From: Leptotrichia sp. OH3620_COT-345
GTDB taxonomy: Bacteria; Fusobacteriota; Fusobacteriia; Fusobacteriales; Leptotrichiaceae
Direction of reading: 5' to 3'
NCBI RefSeq assembly: GCF_003932895.1
Contig: NZ_RQYW01000014.1
Coordinates: forward strand, 1 to 62,345
Length of the DNA stretch: 62,345 nt
Position numbers and translations under genes: made by a program. The notes below the pieces were generated by a model. The model saw only the letters and a list, made by a program, of their open reading frames with translations. It searched no databases and had not been told where the DNA came from. Shown here one piece after another: positions 18,519 to 27,405 of this stretch. Numbering within the stretch: position 1 is the first letter of the stretch; each line of letters starts with the position of its first letter.

Positions 18519-19109
18519 ATGAAGAAGAAAAAAATAATTTTAGGAATAATGTGCTTTTTTTTAGCTTTAAGTTGTTCAAGTATAAACAATAAAGGAAAAT
18601 CAGGAAAAGGAAGAAATATAGGGAAAATAACAAGTGACGAACAGATAGTAGGAAGTAGATTAAAAGAACTGAAAAGAGAACAGGACAGAATTTTTTCATC
18701 GGGAACTGCCGATGAAATTGACAGAGTTATTTTAGAAAATCAACTTTTAAAATCATTTAATAACTGGAAGGGAACAAAATATGTATGGGGAGGAGATTCT
18801 TCAAGGGGGATGGACTGCTCGGCATTGACAAGGAGAGTATACAGAGAAGTTTTTGGATATGAACTTCCGAGAGTTTCTACAGATCAAGTAAAAGTAGGAA
18901 AAAAAGTTTCAGTAAATAATTTAAAACCGGGAGATATATTGTTTTTCAAACCTGAAAACAGGGTAAATCATACAGCTGTTTATCTTGGAAATTCTTTATT
19001 TATAAATGCTTCTACATCAAAAGGTGTAGTTCTTTCATCACTTGAGAGTTCTTATTGGGGGAAATATTTCAAATATGCTGTCAGAGTGGATCCGATAAGA
19101 AAATCATAA
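18519..19109 (+). CDS. NlpC/P60-family cell-wall peptidase, lipoprotein
   Basis: This 196-residue protein has a lipoprotein signal peptide ending LALSC (lipobox, Cys about residue 20). The C-terminal NlpC/P60 domain (about residues 75-190) has the catalytic Cys in DCSALTRRVY, His in VNHTAVYLG and a third polar residue in FINASTSKGV. Such enzymes cut D-Glu-diamino-acid bonds in peptidoglycan stem peptides. It is likely anchored in the envelope. A GGAAAGGAAA site precedes the ATG. Confidence 0.9.
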   Translation: MKKKKIILGIMCFFLALSCSSINNKGKSGKGRNIGKITSDEQIVGSRLKELKREQDRIFSSGTADEIDRVILENQLLKSFNNWKGTKYVWGGDSSRGMDCSALTRRVYREVFGYELPRVSTDQVKVGKKVSVNNLKPGDILFFKPENRVNHTAVYLGNSLFINASTSKGVVLSSLESSYWGKYFKYAVRVDPIRKS

Positions 19110-19194
19110 ATTAATTACGGTTCATTGGAAATTCAGATAGAAATGACAGATTATCCTTATTTAACAGAAATATGCTGTACAGAAGGAAAAAATA

Positions 19195-19824
19195 TCAATA
19201 AAAATTCCTCATAATTTACTGACTTTGGATATTTAGGAAAAGAAAATATGTTTATAATAAATGAAAATAGAGCATTATCTCAAGATATACGTCCTTTGAA
19301 ATTTGTTATTATAAATTTGATGTTGACGAAAATTTAAACGGAAACTCAACTGTTTAGACTTTTAAGAAATACACCTCTTCAAGTTGAAATTACGTTTTTA
19401 AAAACGGATACTTATGTTTCCGGAAATATATCAGCTAAACATATGAAAAATTTTGATAAAATATTTAATATGCCTCATTCACGGCATACGGAAATAAAAA
19501 AAGATATAGAAAAAATTCAGGATTTGGAAATATTGGCACAGTCCGATGAAGCAGGAGTAGTATTGTAACAGCAGAGATAAAAGAAAGATTTTTGTGACCG
19601 GACACATGAAATATGACGGATAGACATTGACAGATAAATATGAAAGAGATATAAAATTAGGAAAAGATATTAAAATACTTTTTAATTATTATCTTGAAAA
19701 CAACCCTGAAAAGATACCTTTGTATACATGGAGAAGTCATACAAATTTATTTTTTAAAAATTGGATAAATTATTATGTTTATCAGGAAACGCCTTATGAT
19801 TTGAATGAATTGGAAAATACGTAG
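19195..19824 (+). pseudogene. metA: Decayed metA (homoserine O-acyltransferase)
   Basis: Fragments of MetA occur in order but in different frames. [12 protein letters not shown] (from 19198) is followed after a frame change by [13 protein letters not shown] (from about 19260) and, after a TAA replacing a Glu-like codon, [27 protein letters not shown] jump then leads from NFDKIF straight to [20 protein letters not shown], so the middle of the protein with the catalytic Cys is missing. The tail VTGHMKYDG has an in-frame stop, and RSHTNLFFKNWINYYVYQETPYDL ends it. MetA acylates homoserine in methionine synthesis. The copy cannot be functional. The deletion may have arisen between two FD-I/F-coding stretches of the original gene. 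Confidence 0.88.
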
Positions 19825-19903
19825 TGTATTAAAAAGTATATTTAAAATTGAAATTCTTTACTGTAAAAAGAGTGTTATTAAATTTAAAAAAATAAATTAA
19901 AAT

Positions 19904-19966
19904 TAAAAAAACGTTAATTTTTAAGATTTTCTATTTGGAAAACACTTTAAAATTAACGAATTTTTT
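19904..19966. terminator. Bidirectional terminator between the metA remnant and the PBP gene
   Basis: Perfect inverted repeat CGTTAATTTT (19912-19921) / AAAATTAACG (19949-19958), flanked by an A run on one side and a T run on the other, so it can end transcripts from both strands. Confidence 0.75.
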
Positions 19967-19992
19967 ATAATATTATTAAAAATAAAATTTTA

Positions 19993-22050
19993 TTAGAATA
20001 CAAGACCGTTTTTAAATTTATTTTCACTTTCAATAGGTTCACTTCCAGCTTTAAATAAAGCTGTTCTTTTATCAATTCCGTCAGCATCAAGTAAACCAAT
20101 TTTTAAATCTATTTCTCTTAAAGTAAGATCTTTTCTTTTTATGTAATCATCTATAAATTCAAACACTCCTACATTGTAATTTTGAATATTTACTACAGAC
20201 TGCATATAAGTTTTCCATATAGGTGCTGCAGCAGCTCCTCCGGTCATTCCTCTACCCATGGATTTATTGTCATCATAGCCTACATAAACTACAGTAGCAA
20301 GAGTAGGAGTGTAGCCTGTAAACCATGCAGATATATAGTCACTGGTTGTTCCCGTTTTTCCAGCCATAGGAATTAAACTTCCGTTTTTAAAGACTTTTGC
20401 ACTTTGTCCGGTTCCATAATTTATAGCACTTTCTAACATATATGTCAGAATAGCCACATCTTCAGGCTTAAATATCTGCTTTTTTTGAGGTTTTGCTTCG
20501 TAAATAACTTCTCCGTATTTATTTTCAATTTTATATATATATTGAGGTTTTACCTGATATCCTCCATTAGCAAGAGCAGCATAAAATAAAGCCATGTCTA
20601 TCGGTTTAGTGGAAATGGAACCTAAAGCCAGTGTCAAATCTTTAGGGAAATCTCCACCTGAAATTCCTGAATCACGCCATATTTTTTCCACTGAATCTAT
20701 TCCTACATATTGAAGAAGTTTTACAGGTATAATGTTATTTGAAATTTCTAGAGCTTTTAACAAAGTCATACTGTCTCTGAACTTTCCGTCATAGTTTCTC
20801 GGTGACCATCCACGTGTAGTTAGAGGTGAATCTTCCATAACATTATTCATTCCCATATTTTTTTGTATTGCGGCAAGATAAACTAAAGGTTTGAAAGATG
20901 AACCGGGTTGTCTTAATGAGCTTAATGCTCTATTAAACTCTCCTTTTTTGTAGTTTTTTCCTCCAACCATAGCTTTTACGAATCCGTTGCTTGGATCTAT
21001 TGAAAATAATGCACCGTTGAGTCTTTCACGCCGTCTTAAATTATAGTTACTTGTAAAAGCCTTATAAGCAGCTCTTTGCATATCCAAATCCACAGTTGCA
21101 TAAATTTTATATCCGTCAAAAAGAAAATTCTGATCATCTTCATCAATTTTTAGAATTTTCTTTACTTCACTTAAAACAATAGTAGTAAATTCAGGAGCGA
21201 CATTTGAAGTTGATATTTGCTCTTCTTCATTTTTGTTTTTCTCTTCAGTATCGGAAAATACAATTTGTTCAGCTTTAGCTTGTTCATATTGTTGTTCATT
21301 TATAAATCCGAAATTATGCATTTGAGAAAGAACAATTTCCTGTCTTTTTTTTGCGTTTTCAATTTTAGAATATTTTGAAGGAGATTTCGGTAAACTTGCC
21401 AAAATAGCAGCTTGTGCAATTGTCAAATCTTTAGGCTCTTTGTTGAAATATTTCAAAGCCGCATTTTTAATACCGTAAGCTCCCCTGCCAAAATAAATTG
21501 TATTCAAGTAATTTTCCAATATTTCATCTTTAGTATATTTTCTTTCTATTTCAAGAGCAAGTATAGCTTCTTTTATTTTTCTTACGAAAGTTCTTTCAGG
21601 AGTCAAAAAGGCGTTTTTAGCTAATTGCTGAGTAATTGTACTTCCTCCTTCTCTTCTTTTCCCTGTTACTGTAAGAAATATTGCACGAGATGTTCTTAAA
21701 TAATCAAACCCGTGATGTGTTCTGAATTTTTTGTCTTCTATTGCCAAGAAAGCATTCTGGACATTCAGAGGTACATCTTTTATACTTATAGGATCCCTAC
21801 TTTCGATTGTTATTGTATCCAACTGGTTTCCATTAATATCATATATTATAGAAGGAGAAATAGGACTGTAACTTTCTATCAATTCAGTAGGAGTTTCTCC
21901 TTTAAGTGTAAATATCATATATGCAAAAAAACCGATACTCGCAATTAATAACACCCCAAAAAATTTTAAAAAAAATGAAAGAAAAACTCTTTTTTTACTT
22001 TTTTTTGGAGATTTTTTATTAGCAATATTTATTTTATCTTTATTTTCCAT
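19993..22050 (-). CDS. Class A penicillin-binding protein (PBP1A-type)
   Basis: This 685-residue bifunctional peptidoglycan synthase has a short basic cytoplasmic N terminus and a membrane anchor at about residues 22-46. The glycosyltransferase-51 domain has AIEDKKFRTHHGFD (catalytic Glu) and GGSTITQQLAKN. The transpeptidase domain has SSFKP (SxxK nucleophile), SNN-type middle motif in LEISNNIIPVKL, and KTGTTSDYISAWFTGYTP (KTG). It polymerises glycan strands and cross-links stem peptides outside the membrane. The ATG at 22050 lies inside the 3' end of rlmN (11-nt overlap), whose last codons supply the AAGGAGAT site, so the two are coupled. Confidence 0.95.
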   Translation of the reverse strand: MENKDKINIANKKSPKKSKKRVFLSFFLKFFGVLLIASIGFFAYMIFTLKGETPTELIESYSPISPSIIYDINGNQLDTITIESRDPISIKDVPLNVQNAFLAIEDKKFRTHHGFDYLRTSRAIFLTVTGKRREGGSTITQQLAKNAFLTPERTFVRKIKEAILALEIERKYTKDEILENYLNTIYFGRGAYGIKNAALKYFNKEPKDLTIAQAAILASLPKSPSKYSKIENAKKRQEIVLSQMHNFGFINEQQYEQAKAEQIVFSDTEEKNKNEEEQISTSNVAPEFTTIVLSEVKKILKIDEDDQNFLFDGYKIYATVDLDMQRAAYKAFTSNYNLRRRERLNGALFSIDPSNGFVKAMVGGKNYKKGEFNRALSSLRQPGSSFKPLVYLAAIQKNMGMNNVMEDSPLTTRGWSPRNYDGKFRDSMTLLKALEISNNIIPVKLLQYVGIDSVEKIWRDSGISGGDFPKDLTLALGSISTKPIDMALFYAALANGGYQVKPQYIYKIENKYGEVIYEAKPQKKQIFKPEDVAILTYMLESAINYGTGQSAKVFKNGSLIPMAGKTGTTSDYISAWFTGYTPTLATVVYVGYDDNKSMGRGMTGGAAAAPIWKTYMQSVVNIQNYNVGVFEFIDDYIKRKDLTLREIDLKIGLLDADGIDKRTALFKAGSEPIESENKFKNGLVF

Positions 22051-23110
22051 TTTCCATCTCCTTTTGGACTTTCAGCTGTCCACATGCAGCAGCTATGTCC
22101 TGACCTTTTGTTTCACGTAAAGTTACATTAACATTTTTTTCTTTAAGTAAACTATAAAAATTTCTTTGTTTTTTGTTAGAAGGAGTTTTGTAAGGTTTTC
22201 CAATGACTTTATTATAAGGAATAAGATTAACCATACATGAAAAAGATCGTAAAAAATCTGCAAGTTCAGAGGCATCTTCCGCTTCACAGTTTAAATCGTC
22301 TATAAGAATATACTCGAAAGTTATTCTATTTTTAGTTTTTTTCTGGTAATTTACGAGAGCTTTTTTTAATTCCTTTACTTTATATTTTTTGTTAATAGGC
22401 ATAATTTCAGTTCTTATGTCATCTTTTACCGAGTGAAGTGAAATAGCTAAATTGATTTGGTTTTCATTTTCGGTAAATTTATTTATTCCCGGTATAATTC
22501 CGCTTGTGGAAATTGTAAAATTTCTTTTGGAAAAATTCTGACCTTTATGGGAATTAAGTATATTTACAGCTTCGATAACATTATCATAATTAAGGAAAGG
22601 TTCTCCCATACCCATAAAAACCGAATTATCAAGTTTTTTTCCATATTTTTTTAGATAATTCTGAACGAAATAGAACTGAATCAGAATTTCGGAAACATCA
22701 AGATTCCTTTCATATCTCATTGTTGCAGTTGCACAGAAGTCACAACCGAGAAGACATCCTATCTGAGAAGAAATACAGAGAGTATGTCTGTTTTTATGAG
22801 ATATAAGTACACTTTCAATTAATTTTCCGTCTTTTAATTCAAAAAGAAATTTTTCGGTATCTCCGTCATCGGAAATTTGATGAGTTTTATATTCCAATGT
22901 AGGTAAATAAAAATTTTTTTTCAAAAGTTCCCTATCTTTTTTTGAAATATTTGTAAATTTATCAAAATCAAATACAAGTTTGTTATGAAGCCAGTCATAA
23001 ACCTGATCTGCATTAAATTTTTTCAATCCTGTAACAGAAAAAATATCACGGAGTTTTTCTGAATTCAGTCCCAGTATATTTACTTTATCAAGTATTTCCG
23101 TATTTAACAT
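22040..23110 (-). CDS. rlmN: 23S rRNA (adenine2503-C2)/tRNA methyltransferase RlmN
   Basis: This 356-residue radical SAM enzyme has the CxxxCxxC cluster in GCLLGCDFCATATM (about residue 118), MGMGEPFLNYDNV, and the C-terminal AAACGQL containing the second catalytic Cys that carries the methyl intermediate. It methylates A2503 of 23S rRNA and A37 of some tRNAs. Length is normal. Cfr-type resistance enzymes share the core, but the sequence and context favour housekeeping RlmN. It heads a two-gene minus-strand operon with the PBP. Confidence 0.95.
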   Translation of the reverse strand: MLNTEILDKVNILGLNSEKLRDIFSVTGLKKFNADQVYDWLHNKLVFDFDKFTNISKKDRELLKKNFYLPTLEYKTHQISDDGDTEKFLFELKDGKLIESVLISHKNRHTLCISSQIGCLLGCDFCATATMRYERNLDVSEILIQFYFVQNYLKKYGKKLDNSVFMGMGEPFLNYDNVIEAVNILNSHKGQNFSKRNFTISTSGIIPGINKFTENENQINLAISLHSVKDDIRTEIMPINKKYKVKELKKALVNYQKKTKNRITFEYILIDDLNCEAEDASELADFLRSFSCMVNLIPYNKVIGKPYKTPSNKKQRNFYSLLKEKNVNVTLRETKGQDIAAACGQLKVQKEMENGK

Positions 23111-23179
23111 TATTAATTAACTAAGGCATTTTTATAAAATGTGCCCCTCCTCCTTTATTTTTCAAATTTATTGATAACA

Positions 23180-23917
23180 TTATTTTTCTATATTGTTCAA
23201 CACCACTTTATATTCATATTTATCACCTCGAGCATAAGAAACGGTATATTCTATAATCCTGTTTTTTTCATATGTAATTCTTTTTATAAGCATACATGAT
23301 GCTTCTCCTTTATATCCGAGATTTTCCAAGATCGATTTATCTTTTACTATAAGAGAGGAAAATGCTTCAGTGGCTTTATCAAAAGAAACACCATACTGTT
23401 CTTTAAAAATCGAATACATCGGTTTTTCATTCAGTAATTCAGGCTTGAAATTCCTAAATCTGTTTAAAGGAATGAATGTATCTTCGTACATTACAGGTTC
23501 ATTATCAATCAGTCTTAACCTTTTAATATGCATTATATTCACTGATGATGCAATTTTAAAAATTTCTGCAAGTTCTTTGTTAGTAGAAACTGTTTCGTAA
23601 CTTAAAACACGTGAAGAAGGAGTTTTTCCGGCCTTTACCGTTTCTTCATAAAAACTGTAAAAAGCTGACAGTTCCTGTTTTATAGTTTTATGTGAAACGA
23701 AAGTTCCACTACCGTGTAATCTGTATATAAGATTGTCTTCTTCCAGTTTCTGCAAGGCCTGCCTTATGGTAGCTCTGCTGACTTTAAACATATTTGCAAG
23801 TTCTCTTTCAGGGAGCAGTGCTTCTCCTTCAGATAATTCTTCGTTTTTTATCAGAGTTTTAAAGTGGTCATAAATTTGATAATATAAAGGAATATTAACT
23901 GATTTTTTTTTTGCCAA
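23180..23917 (-). CDS. GntR-family (HutC/UTRA) transcriptional regulator of the amino-sugar cluster
   Basis: This 245-residue protein has a winged helix-turn-helix at residues 10-75 (LPERELANMFKVSRATIRQAL, HGSGTFV) and a UTRA effector domain (about 95-240, RVLSYETVSTNKELA to EYTVSYARGDKYEYK). UTRA regulators of the NagR/YvoA/AgaR type sense phosphorylated amino sugars. The gene is divergent from the symporter-sulfatase genes, and GGTATAC/GTACATACC half-sites overlap the divergent promoter. It therefore probably represses the 24.1-29.7 kb genes until an amino-sugar phosphate is present. The effector is inferred. Confidence 0.85.
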   Translation of the reverse strand: MAKKKSVNIPLYYQIYDHFKTLIKNEELSEGEALLPERELANMFKVSRATIRQALQKLEEDNLIYRLHGSGTFVSHKTIKQELSAFYSFYEETVKAGKTPSSRVLSYETVSTNKELAEIFKIASSVNIMHIKRLRLIDNEPVMYEDTFIPLNRFRNFKPELLNEKPMYSIFKEQYGVSFDKATEAFSSLIVKDKSILENLGYKGEASCMLIKRITYEKNRIIEYTVSYARGDKYEYKVVLNNIEK

Positions 23918-24014
23918 TGTTCAGTTCCTTTCCTTAAATTATAGAATCAATTTATTTTATATATAATACCATATTTTAAAGAAATAAGACAGAGTAAAAT
24001 ATAAGATTTTAATC

Positions 24015-24063
24015 TTGACAATAAAAAAAAGCGTGGTATACTTTGTTTAAGAGGTACATACCA
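24015..24063 (+). promoter_or_regulatory. Promoter and putative GntR operator of the symporter-sulfatase cluster
   Basis: -35 TTGACA (24015-24020), 16-bp spacer, -10 TATACT (24037-24042). Overlapping the -10 is TGGTATAC (24034-24041), and downstream is GGTACATACCA (24053-24063), its inverse-oriented partner. TGGTATA-type half-sites resemble the NagR/DasR-family operator (TGGTMTAGACCA). Repression by blocking the -10 is the simple model. Confidence 0.6.
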
Positions 24064-24113
24064 TTTTTAAAACTGTTATATTTAAATATAAATTTTTTAA
24101 AGAAGGTGATAAA

Positions 24114-25592
24114 ATGTTGAATTTTAACTGGATGTTGGATGGAAGTATTGTAGGACTTTATATTTTATTAAGCCTTATTGTAGGTCTGTTAATCAGGAAA
24201 TATGTGAAAAATGTTGATGATTTTTTAGTTGCAGGAAGAAGTGTAGATCTTTATGTAGGAATGGCTTCTCTTGCAGCAACGGAATTTGGAATTATAACAT
24301 GTATGGCTGCAAGTCAGTTAGGGTATAAGTATGGATTTTCAGGTGCTACAGTGGGTATTCTTATGGCAACAATTATGTTTACCGTGGGTAAAACGGGATT
24401 TTGTATAGAGCCGTTAAGAAAAGCGGGAGTAGTTACAATACCCGAGTTTTTTGAAAAAAAATTTGGAAAGAAAATCAGATGGGCAACAGGAGTAGTTATA
24501 GTCTTGGGAGGACTTTTAAATATGGGAGTTTTTCTTCGGACAGGAGGGGAGTTTTTAGTATATGTTGCAGGTTTAAATCCACATTATCTTGAAATTACAA
24601 TGACCGTATTATTGCTAATAGTTGCATTATATACCATATTTGGCGGAATGCTGTCGGTTCTGGTTACGGATTATATGCAGTTTCTCCTTATGAGTGTAGG
24701 ACTTATTTTAACCACATTCATTATATTTTATAAATTAGGATGGAATGGATTATTTAATACAGTTATAGAAAAATACGGAGTAGGAGGATTAAACCCTTTT
24801 GCTCATCCTCAGTTGGGTTGGCAGTATGTTCTATATACGGCATTGGTCCTCAGTGCAACTGTTCTGACATGGCAGACGATGATTTCACGTGTATTATCGG
24901 CTAAGAATGAGAAAGTAGCGAAAAAAATATATACAAAAACAAGTTTATTTTATATTGTAAGATCATTAATACCTGTAATATGGGGAGTGGCAGCTTTGTC
25001 TCTTATTAGTTTGGATTCCGTCGGAGGAGCACCTATAAAAGCAATGCCTAAAATGCTGTCAGTACTTCTTCCAAGCGGAGTAATAGGAATTCTTGTAGCT
25101 GCAATGCTTGCTGCGGATATGTCAACAGATTCATCGTATTTATTAGGATGGGCAAGTGTTATATATAATGATATATTAGTAATATTTCACAAAAACTCAT
25201 GGGAAGAAAAGAAAGCTGTTTTTGTAAACAGATTATTGGTAGCTTTAATAGGAGTATTTTTACTTTTATATGGACTATGGTATCCTTTAAAATCTGATTT
25301 GTGGGTATATATGACTCTTACAGCTACGATTTATTCAGTAAGTGTATCTACTTTACTGATAGCAGCATGCTATTGGAAAAAATCAAATGAATGGGGTGCC
25401 TGTGCCGCAATAATTACAGGGGCTTTAACTCCTGTGAGTTTTTTGATTGCACAACAGATAGAAGTGTTGAAACCTTTTGCAGATAAAATAGGTCCGTATT
25501 ATTCAGGTATAGCATCATTTGTTTTTACTTGGATTGCTATGATAGCAGGTTCTTATTTAAAAGAAATTATTTTGAAAAAGGAAGTGAAATAA
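24114..25592 (+). CDS. Sodium:solute symporter (SSS family), probably for a sulfated amino sugar
   Basis: This 492-residue membrane protein has about 13 hydrophobic segments. It includes DDFLVAGRSVDLYVGMASLAATEFG near the N terminus, MLAADMSTDSSYLLGWASVIYNDI (the SSS signature region near TM8) and a second repeat half typical of SLC5-like carriers. It couples sodium entry to substrate uptake. It is first in the unit controlled by the divergent GntR regulator, followed by a tiny membrane protein and a sulfatase, so the cargo is probably the sulfatase substrate. A GAAGGTGATAAA site precedes the start. Confidence 0.88.
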   Translation: MLNFNWMLDGSIVGLYILLSLIVGLLIRKYVKNVDDFLVAGRSVDLYVGMASLAATEFGIITCMAASQLGYKYGFSGATVGILMATIMFTVGKTGFCIEPLRKAGVVTIPEFFEKKFGKKIRWATGVVIVLGGLLNMGVFLRTGGEFLVYVAGLNPHYLEITMTVLLLIVALYTIFGGMLSVLVTDYMQFLLMSVGLILTTFIIFYKLGWNGLFNTVIEKYGVGGLNPFAHPQLGWQYVLYTALVLSATVLTWQTMISRVLSAKNEKVAKKIYTKTSLFYIVRSLIPVIWGVAALSLISLDSVGGAPIKAMPKMLSVLLPSGVIGILVAAMLAADMSTDSSYLLGWASVIYNDILVIFHKNSWEEKKAVFVNRLLVALIGVFLLLYGLWYPLKSDLWVYMTLTATIYSVSVSTLLIAACYWKKSNEWGACAAIITGALTPVSFLIAQQIEVLKPFADKIGPYYSGIASFVFTWIAMIAGSYLKEIILKKEVK

Positions 25593-25733
25593 ATGAATAT
25601 ATTAATACTGTTTTGGAAAATTTTAATAGTTTTCGGATTGATTTGGTATGTAAGAACTATAATTATTGTAGGAATAAAAGGATTTAAAAATATAAAGGAA
25701 ATGTTGGAGGCCGTTAGTAATGAAAAAGAATAA
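25593..25733 (+). CDS. 46-residue single-span membrane protein between symporter and sulfatase
   Basis: The ATG follows the symporter TAA (25590-25592) directly, and the frame runs to TAA 25731-25733, overlapping the sulfatase start by 14 bp. The product begins MNILILFWKILIVFGLIWYV and has one hydrophobic helix (about residues 3-28), then a charged tail ending EAVSNEKE. Tight packing on both sides argues that it is translated. Small accessory proteins are known beside some SSS and NSS carriers, so it may be such a subunit. It is too short to be placed in a family by eye. Confidence 0.6.
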   Translation: MNILILFWKILIVFGLIWYVRTIIIVGIKGFKNIKEMLEAVSNEKE

Positions 25734-27195
25734 TGTTTTACTTATTATAGCTGATGATTTAGGAGCATGGGCATTAGGATGTTATGGAAATAAAGATGCT
25801 ATAACCCCTAATATTGATAGATTATCAGAAGAAGGGAAAATATTTGAAAATTTTTTCTGTGTTTCTCCTGTATGTTCTCCCGCAAGAGCTTCAATTTTTA
25901 CAGGAAGAATACCATCTCAGCATGGGATACATGACTGGCTTGATGAATGGGAAAATGGAGTAACAACGGAAGATTATTTAAAGGGACAGTCTACCTTTGT
26001 AGATGTTTTGGCCGAAAACGGTTATATATGTTGCATGAGCGGGAAATGGCATATGGGATTTTCAAATATGCCTCAAAAGGGATTTAAATACTGGTATTCT
26101 CATCAAAAGGGCGGAGGACCTTATTACAATGCTCCTATGTATAAAAATGGAGAATTGATTCATGAAAAAGAATATATAACCGATAAAATAACAGATTATG
26201 CTGTCGAATTTTTAAATGATGTTTATAAAAAAGAGTCACCTTTCTTTTTAAATCTTAATTATACCGCTCCTCATTCTCCTTGGGATAGAAAAAATCATAA
26301 AGAGGAAATTTTAAAATTATATGAAAAATGTAAATTTGAATCTTGTCCGAGAGATCCATATCATCCTTGGAAAATTTCCGAAACATTTGAAGGAAATGAA
26401 GAAGAAAGGCTAGAAATATTAAAAGGGTATTTTGCGGCATTAACTGCGATGGATTTCAGTATCGGAAAAATAATCGAAGAACTTGAAAAAAAAGATATTC
26501 TCAAAGATACTCTTATAATATTTACAAGTGACAACGGAATGAATATGGGTCATCACGGAATTTTCGGGAAAGGAAACGGAACAAGTCCCTTAAATATGTA
26601 TGATACTTCTGTGAAAGTTCCTTTTATTATATATAAAAAAGATGAAATGGAAACAGAGATGATAAGTGATTTGTTAAGTCATTATGATATCAGAGCTACA
26701 TTACTTGAATATTTAGAATTGGATGATATTGAAAAGGAAAATGTCAATTATCCCGGAAAAAGCTTTTTAAAAATATTAAATAATCAAAAAATCAGTAACG
26801 GAAAAAAAGTTGTAGTCTATGATGAGTACGGACCTACAAGAATGATCAGAAATGAAAAATATAAATATATTCACAGATATCCTGACGGGCCTCATGAATT
26901 TTATAATATAGAAAAGGATCCGGAAGAATATATAAATGAAATTGATAATGAAATGTACAACAAAATTATAGATGAAATGAGAAAAGAACTTGAAATATGG
27001 TTTTTAAATTATGTAAATAAAGAAATTGATGGTGCTGTGCTTCCGATTTACGGTGCAGGACAAAAAAAACTTGCAGGGAAATGGGGAGCATATGCAAAAA
27101 ATACTTTTGGAAGATATCATTCAAAATTTATATTTTCATCTGACGGAAAGCTGGATGAAAATAAAAAGATAGAAATAGAAAATAAAATACAGTAA
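25720..27195 (+). CDS. Type I sulfatase (formylglycine-dependent), cytoplasmic
   Basis: This 491-residue S1-family sulfatase has metal-binding DDLG (Asp12, Asp13), the formylglycine motif VCSPARASIFTGR (Cys52) and FTSDNGMNMGHHG near the metal site. The Cys-type C-x-P-x-R site would be oxidised by an anaerobic sulfatase-maturating enzyme encoded elsewhere. No signal peptide is present, so desulfation happens after uptake. It releases sulfate from an imported sugar sulfate. The AgaS and aldolase genes downstream suggest GalNAc-sulfate or a related host-glycan unit. GGAGG at 25706-25710 precedes the start. Confidence 0.9.
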   Translation: MKKNNVLLIIADDLGAWALGCYGNKDAITPNIDRLSEEGKIFENFFCVSPVCSPARASIFTGRIPSQHGIHDWLDEWENGVTTEDYLKGQSTFVDVLAENGYICCMSGKWHMGFSNMPQKGFKYWYSHQKGGGPYYNAPMYKNGELIHEKEYITDKITDYAVEFLNDVYKKESPFFLNLNYTAPHSPWDRKNHKEEILKLYEKCKFESCPRDPYHPWKISETFEGNEEERLEILKGYFAALTAMDFSIGKIIEELEKKDILKDTLIIFTSDNGMNMGHHGIFGKGNGTSPLNMYDTSVKVPFIIYKKDEMETEMISDLLSHYDIRATLLEYLELDDIEKENVNYPGKSFLKILNNQKISNGKKVVVYDEYGPTRMIRNEKYKYIHRYPDGPHEFYNIEKDPEEYINEIDNEMYNKIIDEMRKELEIWFLNYVNKEIDGAVLPIYGAGQKKLAGKWGAYAKNTFGRYHSKFIFSSDGKLDENKKIEIENKIQ

Positions 27196-27312
27196 ACTAA
27201 TAAAAAATTAAATTCAATTTCAGGTTTTTATATAGTATATAAAACAAAAGTAAAAAATATACAATGTGATGAAATCAGTTTAAAAGTCGTAATTTTTAAA
27301 GTGTATTTTTGG

Positions 27313-27340
27313 CTTGATTTTGAGACTGTTTTGTTATAAT
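27313..27340 (+). promoter_or_regulatory. Candidate promoter for agaS
   Basis: CTTGAT/TTGATT near 27313-27319 and a perfect TATAAT at 27335-27340, with a spacer of 15-16 bp. It would let agaS be transcribed separately from the sulfatase. Confidence 0.45.
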
Positions 27341-27405
27341 ATTTATTACATGATATGTGTTTTATGAAACTAATCAGTATTTTTAAACAGGAAAGAAGGA
27401 AATTT

